Assembly (NCBI GenBank): GCA_003537575.1
Contig: DPRS01000057.1
Location: forward strand, 6,858-15,186
From: Oxalobacteraceae bacterium
GTDB lineage: Bacteria; Pseudomonadota; Gammaproteobacteria; Burkholderiales; Burkholderiaceae_D
DNA: 8,329 bases
Direction: 5' to 3'
A program made the translations under genes and the position numbers. The notes beneath the pieces are model-generated. The model was given only the letters and a program-made list of their open reading frames with translations. It had not been told where the DNA came from and did no database searches. This document shows positions 6,695 through 8,329 of this stretch, one piece after another (position 1 is the stretch's first letter; every line of letters begins with the position of its first letter).

Positions 6695-7170
6695 TTCTTC
6701 AGTTCCTCCACCAGCGCGTCGAGCTTGTCGTTCGACATGTGGCTGCACATGCGCTTGTTGTTAACCATCAGTACCGGCGCATCGCCGCAGGCGCCCATGC
6801 ACTCGCCTTCCTGCAGCGTGAACTGGCCGTCTCCGGTGGTTTCCTTGAAGTCGATGCCGAGCTTCTTTTTCAGGTATTCGGCAGCAGCAACGCCGCCCGA
6901 CAAGGCGCACGGCAGGTTGGTGCACACCGTGATTTTCGACTTGCCGACCGGCCTGGTGTTGTACATCGCGTAGAAAGTCGCAACCTCCTGCACGGCAATG
7001 GCAGGCATGCCAAGGTAGTCGGCAACTTCCTGGATGACTTCCGGCGACAGCCAGCCTTGCTCGCTCTGCGCGATGGCAAGCGCCGCCATCACGGCGGACT
7101 GCCGCTGGTCAGCCGGAAATTTCGCGATCTCGCGATCGAATTTTTTGTAAGCTTGCTCAGATAACAGCAT
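6691..7170 (-). CDS. nuoE: NADH-quinone oxidoreductase subunit E (NuoE), thioredoxin-like [2Fe-2S] protein
   Basis: NuoE (mitochondrial NDUFV2/24-kDa homologue) packs on NuoF and holds the off-path cluster N1a, which lies close to FMN. The 159-residue product has an N-terminal helical part (about 1-70, with EVIQEVADYLGM and VQEVATFYAMYNTRPVGK) and a thioredoxin-like domain. The N1a ligands are Cys83 and Cys88 (CTNLPC) with Cys124 and Cys128 (CMGACGDAP), all present. An in-frame start at 7218 would add 16 residues and run into the nuoD coding region. I prefer the ATG at 7170 because GAGG (7179-7182) lies 8 nt upstream, it starts 28 bp after the nuoD stop, and the length fits the family. The last bases form the ATGA overlap with nuoF. 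NuoE, NuoF and NuoG together form the NADH dehydrogenase module. Confidence 0.97.
   Translation of the reverse strand: MLLSEQAYKKFDREIAKFPADQRQSAVMAALAIAQSEQGWLSPEVIQEVADYLGMPAIAVQEVATFYAMYNTRPVGKSKITVCTNLPCALSGGVAAAEYLKKKLGIDFKETTGDGQFTLQEGECMGACGDAPVLMVNNKRMCSHMSNDKLDALVEELKK
6704..6709 (-). promoter_or_regulatory. Ribosome binding site of nuoF, deciding the start codon
   Basis: mRNA-sense GGAGGA lies in the 3' end of nuoE, 9 nt before the ATG at 6694. It is the strongest SD match in the window. It supports the 431-residue NuoF and argues against the upstream in-frame ATG at 6748. Confidence 0.8.
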
Positions 7171-7178
7171 TGTTTCTG

Positions 7179-7182
7179 CCTC
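7179..7182 (-). promoter_or_regulatory. Ribosome binding site of nuoE, deciding the start codon
   Basis: mRNA-sense GAGG sits in the 28-bp nuoD-nuoE gap, 8 nt before the ATG at 7170. This supports the 159-residue NuoE over the longer form that would begin at 7218 inside nuoD. Confidence 0.6.
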
Positions 7183-7198
7183 AAATAGCGGCCGCGCC

Positions 7199-8329
7199 TT
7201 AGCGGTCGATCTCACCAAACACGATGTCCTGCGTACCGATGATCGTCACGGCGTCGGCGATCATATGGCCTTTCGCCATCTCGTTCATGCCCTGCAGATG
7301 CGCGAAGCCCGGCGCGCGGATCTTCAGACGATAAGGCTTGTTGGCGCCATCGGAAATCAGGTAGATGCCGAACTCGCCCTTCGGATGCTCGATCGCCGAA
7401 TAAGCCTCGCCCTGCGGCACATGGAAGCCTTCGGAAAAGAGCTTGAAGTGGTGAATCAGCTCTTCCATGTTGCTCTTCATGTCGACGCGCGACGGCGGCG
7501 CCACCTTGTGGTTGTCGGTCATGACCGGCCCCTGATTGTTGCGCAGCCACTCAACGCATTGCTTGATGATGCGATTGGACTGACGCATTTCCTCGATGCG
7601 TACCAGGTAGCGGTCATAGCAGTCGCCGTTGACGCCGACGGGAATGTCGAAATCCAGCAGGTCGTAAACTTCGTACGGCTGCTTCTTGCGCAGATCCCAC
7701 TCGATACCTGAGCCGCGCAGCATGGCGCCGGTAAAGCCCATGGCCTTGGCACGCTCGGGCGACACCACGCCGATGCCAACCAGGCGCTGCTTCCAGATGC
7801 GGTTGTCGGTCAGCAGGGTTTCGTACTCGTCGACGTATTTCGGGAAGCGGTTGGTGAAATCCTCGATGAAGTCCAGCAGAGAGCCCTGACGGTTCTCGTT
7901 CATCTCGCGGATGGCCTTTTCGTTGTGGATCACCGATGCCTTGTATTGCGGCATGGTATCCGGCAGATCGCGGTAAACGCCGCCCGGACGGTAGTAGGCC
8001 GCGTGCATGCGCGCGCCGGAAACCGCCTCGTAGCAATCCATCAAATCTTCGCGCTCGCGGAAGGCGTACAGGAACACCGCCATCGCGCCGACGTCGAGCG
8101 CATGCGCGCCCAGCCACAGCAGGTGGTTCAGCAGGCGCGTGATCTCGTCGAACATGACACGGATGTACTGGGCGCGCAGCGGCACTTCGAGGCCCAGCAG
8201 CTTTTCGATCGCCATCACGTAGGCGTGCTCATTGCACATCATCGACACATAGTCGAGACGATCCATGTACGGCACCGATTGCAGGAAAGTCTTTTGCTCC
8301 GCCAGCTTTTCGGTGGCGCGGTGCAGCAG
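7199..8329 (-). CDS. nuoD: NADH-quinone oxidoreductase subunit D (NuoD), C-terminal 376 residues, cut by window edge
   Basis: NuoD (mitochondrial NDUFS2/49-kDa homologue, related to [NiFe]-hydrogenase large subunits) forms the quinone-reduction pocket together with NuoB and NuoH. The frame is open to the right edge, so the true start lies beyond it. A GTG at 8275 is internal because conserved sequence continues upstream (LLHRATEKLAEQKTF). Family signatures are YMDRLDYVSMMCNEHAY near the start of the visible part, EITRLLNHLLWLGAHALDVG, EAVSGARMHAAYYRPGG, LRGSGIEWDLRK, and the C-terminal FGEIDR. The Tyr of LDYVSMM appears, by recall of alignments, to be the quinone-contacting tyrosine (Tyr87 of Thermus Nqo4). 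The partner His lies in the missing N-terminal part. Full-length homologues are about 417 residues, so roughly 40 are missing. The stop is TAA, with nuoE following after 28 bp. nuoC, nuoB and nuoA are expected upstream. Confidence 0.98.
   Translation of the reverse strand: MLHRATEKLAEQKTFLQSVPYMDRLDYVSMMCNEHAYVMAIEKLLGLEVPLRAQYIRVMFDEITRLLNHLLWLGAHALDVGAMAVFLYAFREREDLMDCYEAVSGARMHAAYYRPGGVYRDLPDTMPQYKASVIHNEKAIREMNENRQGSLLDFIEDFTNRFPKYVDEYETLLTDNRIWKQRLVGIGVVSPERAKAMGFTGAMLRGSGIEWDLRKKQPYEVYDLLDFDIPVGVNGDCYDRYLVRIEEMRQSNRIIKQCVEWLRNNQGPVMTDNHKVAPPSRVDMKSNMEELIHHFKLFSEGFHVPQGEAYSAIEHPKGEFGIYLISDGANKPYRLKIRAPGFAHLQGMNEMAKGHMIADAVTIIGTQDIVFGEIDR

Noticed and set aside
6695..6748. An 18-residue N-terminal extension of NuoF
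   Set aside because: It lies inside nuoE, is Arg/Gly-rich and not family-like. The ATG at 6694 has a strong SD sequence and an ATGA overlap.
6182..6973. A 263-codon plus-strand frame opposite nuoF and nuoE
   Set aside because: It spans the junction of two well-supported opposite-strand genes and has no recognisable domain.
7171..7218. A 16-residue N-terminal extension of NuoE
   Set aside because: It would overlap nuoD, it is not family-like, and the ATG at 7170 has its own GAGG at good spacing.
1..8329. Hidden mobile element, CRISPR array, tRNA, internal terminator or novel inserted system
   Set aside because: The nuo genes cover nearly the whole window with gaps of at most 53 bp. I saw no direct repeats, no hairpin followed by a T-run, and no interrupted gene.

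Overview
This window is an ordinary stretch of a proton-pumping NADH:quinone oxidoreductase (respiratory complex I, NDH-1) operon. Every gene lies on the minus strand. Read in transcription order, from the right edge leftwards, the genes are nuoD (5' end cut off by the window), nuoE, nuoF, nuoG, nuoH, nuoI, nuoJ, nuoK and nuoL (3' part cut off by the window). This is the standard bacterial order with separate nuoC and nuoD genes. nuoA, nuoB and nuoC should lie beyond the right edge, and the rest of nuoL plus nuoM and nuoN beyond the left edge.

The genes are tightly packed. Gaps are 12-53 bp, nuoE/nuoF overlap by ATGA, and nuoG/nuoH overlap by one base (TGATG). No promoter, terminator, RNA gene, mobile element, repeat array or unrelated gene can be supported. 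No gene-free stretch exceeds 53 bp. All seven complete genes have intact frames and plausible starts. Two starts (nuoE, nuoF) are placed downstream of the longest possible start because Shine-Dalgarno (SD) sequences, overlaps and family lengths agree.

The encoded proteins cover all parts of the enzyme. NuoE, NuoF and NuoG form the NADH dehydrogenase module (FMN and most Fe-S clusters). NuoD and NuoI belong to the connecting quinone-reducing module. NuoH, NuoJ, NuoK and NuoL are membrane subunits that form the quinone chamber and the proton channels. Cluster ligands are visible for N1a (NuoE), N3 (NuoF), N1b, N5 and N4 (NuoG), and N6a/N6b (NuoI). The four positions that bind the extra cluster N7 in Escherichia coli and Thermus are Ser, Asp, Ser and Ser here, with the spacing preserved.

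The high GC content, gene order and protein character (mitochondrion-like NuoD, NuoI and NuoH; NuoJ with a long charged tail) suggest a betaproteobacterium of the order Burkholderiales, possibly Oxalobacteraceae (Herbaspirillum/Collimonas/Herminiimonas-like). The family-level guess is from memory of protein sequences and is only moderately sure. I found no sign of a previously undescribed system. The findings are small points of detail.
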